The translations under genes and the position numbers were made by a program. From Bradyrhizobium sp. BRP22 (GTDB taxonomy: Bacteria > Pseudomonadota > Alphaproteobacteria > Rhizobiales > Xanthobacteraceae), in the NCBI RefSeq assembly GCF_020194175.1, contig NZ_JADYVX010000014.1, forward strand, positions 1 through 64,000: DNA of 64,000 bases. The letters run 5' to 3'. Shown here one piece after another: positions 8,746-18,174 of the stretch. Numbering within the stretch: the stretch's first letter is position 1; each line of letters begins with the position of its first letter. The notes beneath the pieces were generated by a model, which worked only from the letters and a program-made list of their open reading frames with translations, was not told where the DNA came from and did no database searches.

Positions 8746-10275
8746 TTATCCGCGCCTTAGGGCGAACAGCCATCCGCGCCCGAACAGCACCAGGATGCAG
8801 AAGCCATAGACGAAGGCCCCGACCGCCATCAGGAGCAGCAGGATGGTTTCGTCGCGCAGCACATGCATCTGCGCGAAATAGACCGCCGCGAATCGCGCGG
8901 TCGCCCAAAGCGATGCCGCCAGCACGAGCCCGGAGACGGCGAATTTAGCAAAGGTCAGCAGCAGGCGGCGATCGAGCTCGAGATAGCCGGCGCGCACCGC
9001 AAAACCGAGCACCAGCAGCAGGTTGATCCAGGCGCCGACCGCGGTGGCGAGCGCAAGCCCGATCTGGGCGAGCGGGGCCATCAGGCCGATCTTCAACAAC
9101 AGATTGGCCCCGAGCCCAGTCAACGACGCCTTCACCGGCGTTGCGGTATCCTTGCGGGCGTAGAACGCCGCAACCGCGCTGCGGATCATCACGAACGGAA
9201 TCAGGCCGATCGAATAAGCCGCCAGCGTTGCGGCCGCGGCCGCCGCGTCGGCATTGGTGAACGCGCCGCGCGCAAACGCCGCGCGCACGATGATGTCGGG
9301 CACGGTGAGGAAGGCCGCGACAAAGGGCACGGTCGCAAGCAGGGTGAAATCAAACGCGCGGCGCTGCGAGGCCGCAGCGCCTGCGGTATCCTCGGCGGTG
9401 ATGCGCCGCGACATTTCCGGCAGCAGCACCGTGCCGACGGCAATGCCGATCACGCCGATTGGCAGCTGGTAGAGCCGCTCGGCGTAATACAGCGCCGACA
9501 ACGCGCCCGCCGCCAGGAACGTCGCGATGATGGTGTCGGCGAACACGGCGACCTGCGTGCCCATCGAGCCCAGTGTCGCCGGCCCGATCGCGCGGAAGAA
9601 GTTGCGGACGTCCTCGTCCAGCCGCGGCATGGCAAAGCGCGGCAGCGTGCCGTGGCGCGCCAGATCGCCCGCGAGCAGGAAATATTGCAGGAAACCGGAG
9701 ATCAGCACGCCCCAGGCCGCGGCATGCCCCGCGGTCGGGAAGAACGCCGCCAGCGCCAGCGTCGCCATCATCGACAGATTGAGCAGGATCGATGCGCCGG
9801 CGGCGCTGGCAAAGCGCTGCATCACATTGAGCATGCCGCCATAGAGCGTCACCATCGTGATCAGCAGCAGATACGGAAAGGTGATCCGGGTGAGCTCGAT
9901 CGCAAGCTGGCGCTGCTCGGCCTCATCGGTGAAGCCGGGCGCAAGCACGCGCAATGCCTGCGGCATGAAGGCCCAGGCCAGCGCGAGCAGGATCAGCTGC
10001 GACAGGAACAGCAGCGTGAAGATGCGGTCGGCGAACAATCGCGCGGAGGTGTCGCCGCCCTTGCCATGGACATGGGCGTAGGCGGGAATGAAGGCGGTGT
10101 TGAACGCGCCCTCGGCGAAGATCGCGCGAAAATTGTTCGGCAGCCGCCAGGCCACCAGGAAGGCGTCGGCAATCGGCCCGGCGCCGAGGATCGCCGCGAG
10201 CATGATGTCGCGCGCGAGCCCCGTCAGTCGCGAAAGCAGGGTATAGCCGCCGACCGTGAAGATGCGCCCAAGCAT
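8746..10275 (-). CDS. murJ: Lipid II flippase MurJ
   Basis: The 509-residue polytopic membrane protein matches MurJ/MviN, which moves lipid II across the inner membrane for peptidoglycan synthesis. The N-terminus carries the family pattern SRLTGLARDIMLA followed by ADAFLVAWRLPNNFRAIFAEGAF, and about 14 hydrophobic segments follow. Length is normal for the family. The start at 10275 begins directly with MLGRIFTVGGYTLLSR, typical of rhizobial MurJ. It reads in the same direction as the polysaccharide genes before it but is separated from them by about 90 bases. Confidence 0.93.
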   Translation of the reverse strand: MLGRIFTVGGYTLLSRLTGLARDIMLAAILGAGPIADAFLVAWRLPNNFRAIFAEGAFNTAFIPAYAHVHGKGGDTSARLFADRIFTLLFLSQLILLALAWAFMPQALRVLAPGFTDEAEQRQLAIELTRITFPYLLLITMVTLYGGMLNVMQRFASAAGASILLNLSMMATLALAAFFPTAGHAAAWGVLISGFLQYFLLAGDLARHGTLPRFAMPRLDEDVRNFFRAIGPATLGSMGTQVAVFADTIIATFLAAGALSALYYAERLYQLPIGVIGIAVGTVLLPEMSRRITAEDTAGAAASQRRAFDFTLLATVPFVAAFLTVPDIIVRAAFARGAFTNADAAAAAATLAAYSIGLIPFVMIRSAVAAFYARKDTATPVKASLTGLGANLLLKIGLMAPLAQIGLALATAVGAWINLLLVLGFAVRAGYLELDRRLLLTFAKFAVSGLVLAASLWATARFAAVYFAQMHVLRDETILLLLMAVGAFVYGFCILVLFGRGWLFALRRG

Positions 10276-10366
10276 GGGGTGCTTCTAGCGCATATTTGCC
10301 GCCGATGGCATCAGACCCGAACGGCTAATTTTGCTGTGACGTGAAGCCGCGCCCAAAGCGGCGAAA

Positions 10367-11515
10367 TCAAGACAGCGCGCCGCGCACCGCCTCGATGATT
10401 CGCCCCTGTGTTGCCTCGTCGAGATAAGCGTGAATCGGCAGGCTGATGACGTCGTTCGAAAGTCTCTCGCTGACGGGCAGACCACCGTCGGCCACCGGGA
10501 AGTCGCGGTAGGCGGTCTGCTGATGCATCGACTTCGTATAATAGATCGCGGTGGGCACGCCCTGCGCCTTCAGCGCCGCGGCAAAACCGTCGCGATCGAT
10601 GCCCTCGGGCAGGCGGATGGTGTAGCAGGCCCAGATCGAGCCGCAGCCGGCGGCAAGACGCGGAACGGTCACGACGTTGCCGAGCCCGCGCGCATAGCGC
10701 TCCGCCACCTGGTTGCGCCCGGCGATCTCGTCCTCGAATACCCTGAGCTTTTCGAGCAGCACCGCCGCCTGCATGGTGTCGAGCCGCCCGGTCAGACCGA
10801 GGCGCACATTGTCGTATTTGTCGGAGCCCTGGCCGTGCACACGGATGCTGCGCAGCGTTTGCGCGAGTTCGTCGTCATCGGTGAAGATCGCGCCGCCGTC
10901 GCCGAAACAGCCGAGCGGCTTTGCCGGGAAGAAGCTGGTCGCCGTCGCGAGGCCGAAAGTGCCGATCCGCCGCCCCTTGTAGCTGGCGCCGAAGCCCTGG
11001 GCGGCGTCATCGAGCACGAACAGGCCCTCGGCCTTGGCGATCGCGGCGATCGCATCGTGATCGGCGGTCTGCCCAAACAGGTCGACCGGAATGACGCCGA
11101 CGGGCTTGAGGCCCCGCGCCCTGGCGGTGGTGATGCCACGCTTCAACGAAGCGGCATCCATGTTGAATGTCGTCTCATCGACGTCGACGAAAACCGGCGT
11201 GGCACCAGTCAGCGCCACCGATTCGCCGGTGGCGCAGAAGGTGAAGGACGGGCACAGCACCGCATCGCCCGGGCCGACCTCCTTCGCCATCAGCACCATC
11301 AACAGCGCATCGGTGCCGCTGGCGCAGGTCACCACATGCTTTGCGCCGGAGAACTTCGCAAGCTCGGCCTCCAGCGCCGTCACTTCCGGCCCATTGATGA
11401 ACTGGCAATGGGCGAGCACGCGGGAGACCGCCTCATCGATGGAATTGCCGAGCCGGCGGCGCTGCGCGGCAAGGTCGATGAAGGGAATGGGTTCTGGACG
11501 CATATGCTGGTTCAT
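10367..11515 (-). CDS. DegT/DnrJ/EryC1-family sugar aminotransferase, WbpE-like
   Basis: This 382-residue PLP enzyme belongs to the DegT family that transfers an amino group to a keto sugar nucleotide. The PLP-binding lysine is Lys199 in SFFPAKPLGCFGDGGA, and the cofactor contacts SGTDA (66-70) and DDAAQ (169-173) are present. The gene is encoded 30 bases after a Gfo/Idh/MocA oxidoreductase, the same pairing as wbpE with wbpB in the pathway to 3-amino UDP-GlcNAc-uronic acids, so I infer that type of substrate. AAGG five bases upstream supports the start at 11515; Met5 is an alternative. Confidence 0.85.
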   Translation of the reverse strand: MNQHMRPEPIPFIDLAAQRRRLGNSIDEAVSRVLAHCQFINGPEVTALEAELAKFSGAKHVVTCASGTDALLMVLMAKEVGPGDAVLCPSFTFCATGESVALTGATPVFVDVDETTFNMDAASLKRGITTARARGLKPVGVIPVDLFGQTADHDAIAAIAKAEGLFVLDDAAQGFGASYKGRRIGTFGLATATSFFPAKPLGCFGDGGAIFTDDDELAQTLRSIRVHGQGSDKYDNVRLGLTGRLDTMQAAVLLEKLRVFEDEIAGRNQVAERYARGLGNVVTVPRLAAGCGSIWACYTIRLPEGIDRDGFAAALKAQGVPTAIYYTKSMHQQTAYRDFPVADGGLPVSERLSNDVISLPIHAYLDEATQGRIIEAVRGALS

Positions 11516-11545
11516 GGGACCTTGCGGGACGAGCGTGTGATGACG

Positions 11546-12565
11546 TCAGCCGGCGACGCGGCGCGGGGCCTTGCGGGCGATGGTGGTGGCGGCCGGTGTG
11601 GCCGGCGCCTCCAGGCATTTGATCGCGATCTCGAGACTTGCAACGCCCTCGTTGCCTGATACCGCCGGCTCCTTGCCGCATCTGACCGCATCGAGGAAGG
11701 CGATCAATTCGGCGCGCAGCGGTTCGTCGTGGCCGACAGGCAGATGCCGCATCGAATAGCTGCCGTCGGGCTTGAAGCCGAAGCACTCGGTGACCTGCCG
11801 GGTCAACAGATCGCCCATCACATATTTGCCGCGCGTCGCGACGGTGACGCTGCGCGCCTTGAACGGCGTCAGCCAGTTGGTGTTGATATGCGCGAGAACG
11901 CCGGAGGCGGTGCGGAACTGCAGCAGCGCGATGTCCTCGCGCTCGGCCACCGCGCTCGAAAGCTGCGGCTGCACGTCGACGATTTCAGACTCGGTGAACC
12001 AGCGGATCAGGTCGATGTCGTGGACGGCGAGATCGATGACGACGCCGACATTGGACATGCGCGGGGGAAACGGACCGACGCGGGTGATGCCGATCGAGAG
12101 GATGTCTTCGCCCGATATCGCCTGCTTGATCGCGGCAACCGCCGGGTTGAAGCGTTCGACATGGCCGACCATCAGCGTCAGACCGGCCTGCCGCGCGGCG
12201 GCGACGATATCGTTGCCCTCCTCGACCGTGGAAGCGACGGGCTTCTCGACCAGGATATGGATATTGCGCGCGATACAGGCGAGCGCGATCTCGTGGTGCA
12301 GATGCGTTGGCGCCGCGATCGTCACGGCATCGACGCCTTCGGCGAGCAGTTCATCGAGCGTGGCAAAAGCCCGACAGCCGACCAGCGCAATGGCCCGCGC
12401 GCGGTGTTCAGCCAGGGGATCGACGATCCCCACCAGCGTGACCTCGGGCAATCCCGCCAGCACGCGGGCATGGTTGCTGCCCATCACCCCCGCGCCGATC
12501 ACCCCGACGCGCAAGGCACGTCTGATTCCGGCTTTTGCGGCCAACCCTGACCCTTTGGAACTCAT
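11546..12565 (-). CDS. Gfo/Idh/MocA-family NAD(P)-dependent sugar oxidoreductase, WbpB-like
   Basis: The protein has 339 residues. The Rossmann motif is GVIGAGVMGSNHA near residues 21-33, the family motif EKP is in HILVEKPVAS, and the catalytic-lysine/histidine region continues with DLAVHDIDLIRWF. Such enzymes oxidise the 3-position of nucleotide sugars so that a DegT aminotransferase can act, and that aminotransferase is encoded immediately downstream. I chose the ATG at 12565 (MSSKGSG) because the longer reading has no similarity character. The start overlaps, as ATGA, the stop of a possible small upstream frame. Confidence 0.85.
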   Translation of the reverse strand: MSSKGSGLAAKAGIRRALRVGVIGAGVMGSNHARVLAGLPEVTLVGIVDPLAEHRARAIALVGCRAFATLDELLAEGVDAVTIAAPTHLHHEIALACIARNIHILVEKPVASTVEEGNDIVAAARQAGLTLMVGHVERFNPAVAAIKQAISGEDILSIGITRVGPFPPRMSNVGVVIDLAVHDIDLIRWFTESEIVDVQPQLSSAVAEREDIALLQFRTASGVLAHINTNWLTPFKARSVTVATRGKYVMGDLLTRQVTECFGFKPDGSYSMRHLPVGHDEPLRAELIAFLDAVRCGKEPAVSGNEGVASLEIAIKCLEAPATPAATTIARKAPRRVAG

Positions 12566-12744
12566 GTGATTACCCCAACAGACTTCTGGTGGCGCCCATC
12601 GGTTGTGCGTTCTTCCCCGGACCAACCCGACTCCACCGAATCAGGCCGCAGCCCTATCCCCTTGTCCTGACGTGCTTTCTTTCCCCGAAGCATCATCATG
12701 TAAAGGCTATAGCATGCCGTCACAAATGTGGCGAATGCCAACAC
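12562..12744 (-). CDS. Possible small membrane protein upstream of the oxidoreductase
   Basis: A GTG-initiated frame of 60 codons has a hydrophobic start (MLAFATFVTACYSLYMMM) followed by a charged tail. It ends in an ATGA overlap with the oxidoreductase start, which would allow translational coupling. No strong ribosome site precedes the GTG and I recognise no family, so it may be a chance frame. Confidence 0.22.
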   Translation of the reverse strand: MLAFATFVTACYSLYMMMLRGKKARQDKGIGLRPDSVESGWSGEERTTDGRHQKSVGVIT

Positions 12745-12824
12745 GCAAATCCGGACACGTTTTGATTCAAACGGTTACATGATCTGGCCGGCCGCCGGGA
12801 CGAAACGGGCGTGCTGCGCAACGG

Positions 12825-14234
12825 TCAGGTGCGCTGATAATCGTCCTCGATGCGGATGATGTCGTCTTCGCCGAGATAGCTGCCGGTCTGCACCTCGATC
12901 AATTCGAGGAGGATCTTGCCGGGGTTCTCCAGCCGGTGCACGGCGCCGATCGGGATGTAGATCGACTCGTTCTCGTGCACGGTCTTCACTGATTCGTTGA
13001 CGGTGACGCGCGCAGCGCCTCGGACCACGATCCAGTGCTCGGAACGATGATGATGCTTCTGCAGCGACAGCCGCTCGCCCGGCTTGACGATGATGCGCTT
13101 GACCTGATGGCGTTCGCCGTTGTCGACCGACTGGTACGAGCCCCAGGGCCGATGCACCTTGATGTGGTTCTCGGTGACCTCGGGCGCCACCGTCTTCAAT
13201 TTCGCCACCAGCCGCTTCAGGCCGTTGGCATCCTTCTGCCGCGACACCAGGATGGCATCCTGCGTCGCGACCACGACGAGGTCGTCGACGCCCTCGAGCG
13301 CCACCAGCGCGCGGTCGGTCGAGACGTTGCAGTTGCGCGAATCTTCGAAGACTGCGGCGCCCCGCGCGGCATTGCCCTGCCCGTCCTTGTCGGACAATTC
13401 CCACACCGCGTGCCAGGAGCCGACATCCGACCAGCCGCAGGACACCGGCACCACGGCCGCGCGCGCGGTCTTTTCCATCACCGCATAGTCGATCGAGATC
13501 GCCTTCGCCGATCCGAACGCATCGGCATCGAGCTTGACGAAGCCGAGATCGCGCAGAGCGGTCGTCACCGCATCGCTCACCGCCTGCACGCTCGCGGTAT
13601 CGAAATTGCGATACTCGTCAAGCAGCACGGCGGCGCGGAACATAAAGTTGCCGCTGTTCCAGAGATAGCCCGACGTGATGTAGTCAGCCGCGGTTGCGGC
13701 GTCCGGCTTCTCGACGAATTTTGCGACCGCGCGCACCTGCCCCGAAATGGTATCGCCGGGGCTGATATAGCCGTATTCGGTGGCCGGGCGTTCGGGATTG
13801 ACGCCAAAGGTCACGATGCGGCCCGCCTTCGCCGCGGCCAGCCCCTCGCGACAGGCGGCGACGAAGGCCTCGGTGTCGCCAACCACGTGATCGGCGGCGA
13901 GCGCCAGCACGATCGCTTCCCTGTCGCGCGCTTGTGCAAAGGCTGCGCCGGCTGCGATCGCCGGGCCGGAGTCGCGCCGCGCCGGCTCCAGCAGCACGTC
14001 CGCCTCGCGTCCGATGCCGGCCAGTTGCTCCAGCACCATGAAGCGGTAGGCGTTGTTGGTGATCACGATCGGCCGCTCGAACAGAGCCGGGTCCGACACC
14101 CTGAGCAGCGTCTCCTGGAATGTCGAGCGCGTCCCGAACAACGGCAGGAACTGTTTCGGATGGACCTCGCGCGACGCCGGCCACAGCCTCGTGCCCGCCC
14201 CGCCGCACATGATCAATGGAATAATTCGGTCCAT
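12825..14234 (-). CDS. manC: Mannose-1-phosphate guanylyltransferase / mannose-6-phosphate isomerase
   Basis: The 469-residue bifunctional enzyme supplies GDP-mannose. Its N-terminal nucleotidyltransferase domain has GGAGTRLWPASR at 11-22 and the lysine of HPKQF, followed by FVEKPD. The C-terminal cupin isomerase domain carries metal ligands in QKHHHRSEHW. Length and domain order are those of ManC/AlgA/XanB proteins. GDP-mannose from this enzyme is the substrate of Gmd and Fcl, encoded 40 kb away at 53745-55767. The phosphomannomutase that would precede it in the pathway is not in the window. Confidence 0.93.
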   Translation of the reverse strand: MDRIIPLIMCGGAGTRLWPASREVHPKQFLPLFGTRSTFQETLLRVSDPALFERPIVITNNAYRFMVLEQLAGIGREADVLLEPARRDSGPAIAAGAAFAQARDREAIVLALAADHVVGDTEAFVAACREGLAAAKAGRIVTFGVNPERPATEYGYISPGDTISGQVRAVAKFVEKPDAATAADYITSGYLWNSGNFMFRAAVLLDEYRNFDTASVQAVSDAVTTALRDLGFVKLDADAFGSAKAISIDYAVMEKTARAAVVPVSCGWSDVGSWHAVWELSDKDGQGNAARGAAVFEDSRNCNVSTDRALVALEGVDDLVVVATQDAILVSRQKDANGLKRLVAKLKTVAPEVTENHIKVHRPWGSYQSVDNGERHQVKRIIVKPGERLSLQKHHHRSEHWIVVRGAARVTVNESVKTVHENESIYIPIGAVHRLENPGKILLELIEVQTGSYLGEDDIIRIEDDYQRT

Positions 14235-14672
14235 CCTAACCTCGAATTCTGGAATGATTCCGCTGCCCGACGATAGTTAACGTCCCCATCGTGCCCGGTC
14301 GAAGCCCGGAACCGATGCTCCGAAGGGATGCCCAGAACCAATGTCCACGTCCCTTCACATTGTCGACATCGGCGACATGTCCCGGGGTCACGGACGTGAC
14401 CAGCGGCACGTGACGGCCCTTGCGGGCCGGATTACCGTCCCCAAGCGCTACCACCCCGTTTAGCCCTTTCAGATGAATTTTTGTGGGCAGCGTAAACCTT
14501 TATGAGCATGCGAGCCAAGCGCCTGGGCAACCCGGCCGGCCCCGTTCAGGCCCTCTTTACCCGCCACTTCGAGTGCGCCGCAAGGGCGATCGAACGGCTA
14601 TTGCAAGATCGGTCCTAAACCCATACCAAGGCGACGAAATTCGGCGCGCGGCGCCGATTTGCGCCGTTTTTG
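14235..14672. other. Divergent intergenic region between manC and the flippase-like gene
   Basis: About 440 bases separate the starts of two divergent genes, so promoters for both should lie here. Short frames on either strand show no family character. I see no clear operator or terminator. Confidence 0.5.
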
Positions 14673-15686
14673 ATGTCTTTCTCGAACCTGACAAACGCGG
14701 ACGAGATGCGCCGGATATTGCTTTCGACCATCAAGATCTTGATCTCGGCTGCGCTGCTTTACCTCTCGCTCCGTAAGGTCAACCTGTACGACCTCGCCGC
14801 GCGCCTGCGCGTCGAAAGCCTGGGCTGGATCGGTCTCGCGATCGCGATCACCTTCCTTCAGATATTCCTCGGCGTGTTGCGCTGGCGCGAGATCAGCGCC
14901 GAGTGCGGCGCGCCGCTCGAGACGCGACAGGCGATGCGCTTCAATGTGATCGGAACATTCTTCAATCAGACGCTGCCGTCGTCGATCGGCGGCGATGCCG
15001 TGCGGCTTTGGCTGGTCGCGCGCGCCGGCGCCGGCTGGCGCGCGGCGACCTATTCGATCTTCGTCGACCGCGCCATCGGCCTGATCGCGCTCGCCGTGCT
15101 CATCGTCGCGAGCCTGCCGTGGAGCTATCGGTTGATCACCGATCCACACGGACGATCGGCGCTGCTGCTGGTCGATTTCGCGGCGCTTGCAGCCGGCGGC
15201 GGCTTTCTCCTGCTCGGTGCATTGAAGTGGCCGTGGCTGAAGCGCTGGTGGGGGACGCACCACATCCACGCCTGCGCCGTCATCGCCAACGGGGTGCTGT
15301 TCAGCCGGGACCGCGGCCCGAAGATCGCGGTGCTCTCGCTGCTCGTTCACGTGCTGACCGTCGTCATCGCCTGGTGCGTGGTGCAGTCCATTTCCGCGCC
15401 GCTCTTGTTCGGCCAGATCTTTCAACTGGTGCCGCCGGTGATGCTGATCACCATGCTGCCGATCTCGATTGCCGGCTGGGGCGTGCGCGAGGCGAGCATG
15501 GGTCTTGCCTTCGGCTATGCCGGACTGGCGGCCAATGAGGGCGTCAACGTTTCGCTGCTGTTCGGCGCCGTGTCGTTCATCGTCGGCGCGTTTGGCGGGC
15601 TGGTGTGGATTCTCAGCGCGGAAAAGAAAGCGCAAGGTGACAAGCCGATCGCGGTCCCCGAACAATCGCTGTCGCCGATCGAATGA
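14673..15686 (+). CDS. Polytopic membrane protein of the lysylphosphatidylglycerol synthase TM / flippase-like family
   Basis: This 337-residue protein has about eight membrane helices and the family pattern FFNQTLPSSIGGDAVRLWLV near residue 95-115, characteristic of the UPF0104/LPG-synthase transmembrane family. Members move or modify lipid-linked molecules, but the substrate of this one is unknown. Its stop overlaps the start of the sugar-1-phosphate transferase gene (ATGA), so the two are translationally coupled and the protein may handle an undecaprenyl-linked sugar, which is inference. The ATG at 14673 is used; a TTG directly before it is possible. Confidence 0.8.
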   Translation: MSFSNLTNADEMRRILLSTIKILISAALLYLSLRKVNLYDLAARLRVESLGWIGLAIAITFLQIFLGVLRWREISAECGAPLETRQAMRFNVIGTFFNQTLPSSIGGDAVRLWLVARAGAGWRAATYSIFVDRAIGLIALAVLIVASLPWSYRLITDPHGRSALLLVDFAALAAGGGFLLLGALKWPWLKRWWGTHHIHACAVIANGVLFSRDRGPKIAVLSLLVHVLTVVIAWCVVQSISAPLLFGQIFQLVPPVMLITMLPISIAGWGVREASMGLAFGYAGLAANEGVNVSLLFGAVSFIVGAFGGLVWILSAEKKAQGDKPIAVPEQSLSPIE

Positions 15687-16708
15687 CCAACGCCGATATC
15701 GCGCTTTCGCTGGTCGCCGCGGCGCTTGCTGCGTTGTTGTCGGCATTGCTCATCTGGCTGCTGCGGCCGATGCTGCTGCGCGTGGCGCTCGCCAAGCCGA
15801 ATGCGCGCTCGTCCCATCGCATCCCGACGCCGCAGGGCGCAGGCATCGCCGTGATCGTGGCGACGCTGGTCGTGGCGGGCGCGCTCGTCGCACTCGGCGG
15901 CGGCGGCACCCTCGAAATCCCCCTCGCGGTCTTCGGCGCAACCCTGTTCATCGCGGCCGTCGGCTTCGCCGATGACGTCAAGCCCGTCCCCGTGCTGCCG
16001 CGCCTGTTGCTGCAGGGATTGGCGGCGGCCGTGGTGGTGTTTGCGGCGCCCGGCGATCTCAGGATCGTGCCGGCGGTCCCGTTCTGGATCGAGCGCGGGT
16101 TGCTGCTCATCGCGGGGCTCTGGTTCGTGAACCTCGTCAACTTCATGGACGGGCTCGACCTGATGACGGCGGCAGAAGCGGTGCCGATCACGGCGGCAGT
16201 CGCACTGCTCGGCTTTTGGCAGCAGGTTCCACCTTCGACCGCGCTGGTGGCGGCGGCGCTGTGCGGCGCGCTGCTCGGCTTTTCTCCCTTCAATCGTCCG
16301 GTGGCAAAGATCTTCCTTGGCGACGTCGGCAGCCTGCCGATCGGGCTCCTGCTCGGCTGGTGCCTGCTCGAGCTCGCCTATCACCAGCACGTCGCCGCAG
16401 CGCTGCTGCTGCCGCTGTATTATCTGGCTGATGCCACGATCACGCTGCTGCACCGGCTGATCAAGGGCGAGCCGTTCTGGGCGGCGCACCGTTCGCACTT
16501 CTACCAGCGCGCCACCGACAACGGATTTTCGGTGACGCGGATCGTCAGCGAGGTCTTTGCGCTCAATGTCGGGCTGGTGCTGCTCGCGATGTTGTCGATC
16601 CGCTTGGATTCGATAGCGGCGAGCTTCGTCCTACTGGTCGTGGGCGCGGGCGCGGTGGCGTGGCTGCTCTACCGGTTTTCGCGCCGGCGGGAACGACCGG
16701 CCGGCTAG
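15683..16708 (+). CDS. Undecaprenyl-phosphate sugar-1-phosphate transferase, WecA/WbpL-like
   Basis: The 341-residue protein belongs to the MraY/WecA family of polytopic enzymes that move a sugar-1-phosphate from a UDP-sugar to undecaprenyl phosphate, the first step of O-antigen assembly. The aspartate pair is Asp97-Asp98 in FADDVKPVP, the NFMDG motif is at 153-157, Asp214 lies in FLGDVGSLPIG, and the cytosolic loop motif AHRSHFYQR is present near residue 270. Given the 4,6-dehydratase and 4-reductase at 22.9-27 kb, UDP-QuiNAc or UDP-FucNAc is a likely donor, as with WbpL and rhizobial WreU. The TAG stop coincides with the end of a family A repeat. Confidence 0.87.
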   Translation: MTNADIALSLVAAALAALLSALLIWLLRPMLLRVALAKPNARSSHRIPTPQGAGIAVIVATLVVAGALVALGGGGTLEIPLAVFGATLFIAAVGFADDVKPVPVLPRLLLQGLAAAVVVFAAPGDLRIVPAVPFWIERGLLLIAGLWFVNLVNFMDGLDLMTAAEAVPITAAVALLGFWQQVPPSTALVAAALCGALLGFSPFNRPVAKIFLGDVGSLPIGLLLGWCLLELAYHQHVAAALLLPLYYLADATITLLHRLIKGEPFWAAHRSHFYQRATDNGFSVTRIVSEVFALNVGLVLLAMLSIRLDSIAASFVLLVVGAGAVAWLLYRFSRRRERPAG

Positions 16709-16811
16709 AGCGTTTTCGAGCGAAGTGGATACCGGTTCGCGTGAAGAAAACGCGTCAAAACAAGAATCTAGAGCTCCGGTTCTGATTCAATCAGAACCGA
16801 AAACGCTCTAG
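16706..16811. repeat. CTAG-bounded palindromic repeat, family A, copy 2
   Basis: The 106-base element is nearly identical to the one at 921-1026, with the same inverted ends (TAGAGCGTTTTCGAGCG and CGCTCTAG) and internal CTGATTCAATCAG palindrome. The left CTAG provides the stop codon of the preceding transferase gene. A fragment CATGATCCGGAAG directly after it resembles part of the other CTAG element type. Confidence 0.85.
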
Positions 16812-16984
16812 CCATGATCCGGAAGGCTCGAACAAAAAACCAGGCTGGGCACTCATAAATCGGAATGCTTGGGTTAGGCGCGCCTGATGCCCGCCTGTCC
16901 GCCAATAGCGTACGTTGCCGGAGGTCGCAGAAGAGCCATTGCCGACATTGTATTAAGGGGGCTATGGCCGGACAGTACCGATTA

Positions 16985-18174
16985 TCATCGGTTCTTCACT
17001 ACTAGCCCTTCGCGAAGCACCCGCAGCACGTTTTCGCTCATGACCTTTTGGATGTCGTCGCTTGATAGGCCACGTCGAGCAGGGCCTGAGTTATGCTCGC
17101 GATTTGACTTGCGTCAAATGCAGTGGTGGTGGCCCCGTCAAAGTCCGAGCCCAAACCGACGTGGTCGATACCAACGAGATCGCGAACATAGGCTATGGCG
17201 CGAGCTACATCCTTTGGCTTCGTTGAGCAGATCGCGCCTTCCCAGAAGCCTATACCAATCACGCCTCCAGTTTTGGCAATCCCTCGTATTTCATCGTCGC
17301 TGAGATTGCGGTTTGCTTTACAAATTGCCTGGACACCGCCGTGGCTAGACACGACTGGGCGAGTGGCCAGCGCAAGCACATCTGCAACTGTCGCATGGCT
17401 TGCGTGGGCGACATCTACCACCATCCCCAAAGTTTCCATGCGACGGACGACCTTCCTTCCAAGCGGAGTTAGGCCGCCCTTGTTGACTCCATGCATTGAG
17501 CCCGCAACCTCGTTGTCAAAGAAGTGAGTAAGCCCAGCCATTCGAAAACCAGCAGCATAAAGGACGTCAAGGTTTCCGAGCTTGCCTTCAAGATTATGCA
17601 AGCCCTCAACAGAGAGCATGCCGCCCACAACTAAACTGCCGCCCTGCCTATCAAGAATTAAGCGCTCGATATCTTGTGGGGTGCGGATGATCCTCAGTTT
17701 TCCATCTGACTTGCTGGCAAAGCTATGGAGCTTTTCCGCATGCCATAAGGAGCGTTCGAGCCCCGAGCGCCACGTTCGTATTGGTTGCAGGTAGAGAATG
17801 CTCGTCAACGTCTGGACATCGAAGCTTTCGGCGCTGTTTGACTCGTAATTTTGACCTTCAGGAGATTTCGTTACCGACGAGAACACCTGCAGCGCGTAGT
17901 GTCCCTCAATTAATCGCGGCAGGTCGACATGACCAATGTTCGACCTTTCGAGCAAATCGCGTTTCCATAAGAGGCTGTCCGCATGCATGTCCGCCACATT
18001 GAGCGTGGCTTGTATGTCTTTCGCTTGCGCCGTGATGTTGGATTGGATCGGCACCACCTTGTTGTAAGCCCGGTCAATCTTGCCCGGCTCGACCAGAACG
18101 TAACGAACCGGGAAAAACACCAGACAAGCCAGGAGTGCCAGCCAGCAGCCTATAATGATTCGTTTCATGGTCAT
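16985..18174 (-). pseudogene. M19 membrane dipeptidase with 3' frameshift
   Basis: The intact frame (17038-18174) encodes 378 residues of a peptidase M19 (renal dipeptidase) protein: an N-terminal membrane anchor, zinc ligands in DMHAD (His64, Asp66), SVEGLHN, VVSSHGG and the terminal LGSDFDG. The family's usual C-terminal helix is missing from this frame, but the +1 frame from about 17070 continues as SSDDIQKVMSENVLRVLRE and ends with TGA at 16985. A single-base loss near 17069-17071 (GTGGCC) explains this. Zinc-site residues are all upstream of the break, so a shortened protein could still fold; activity is uncertain. The gene has lower GC than its neighbours, suggesting acquisition. Confidence 0.8.
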
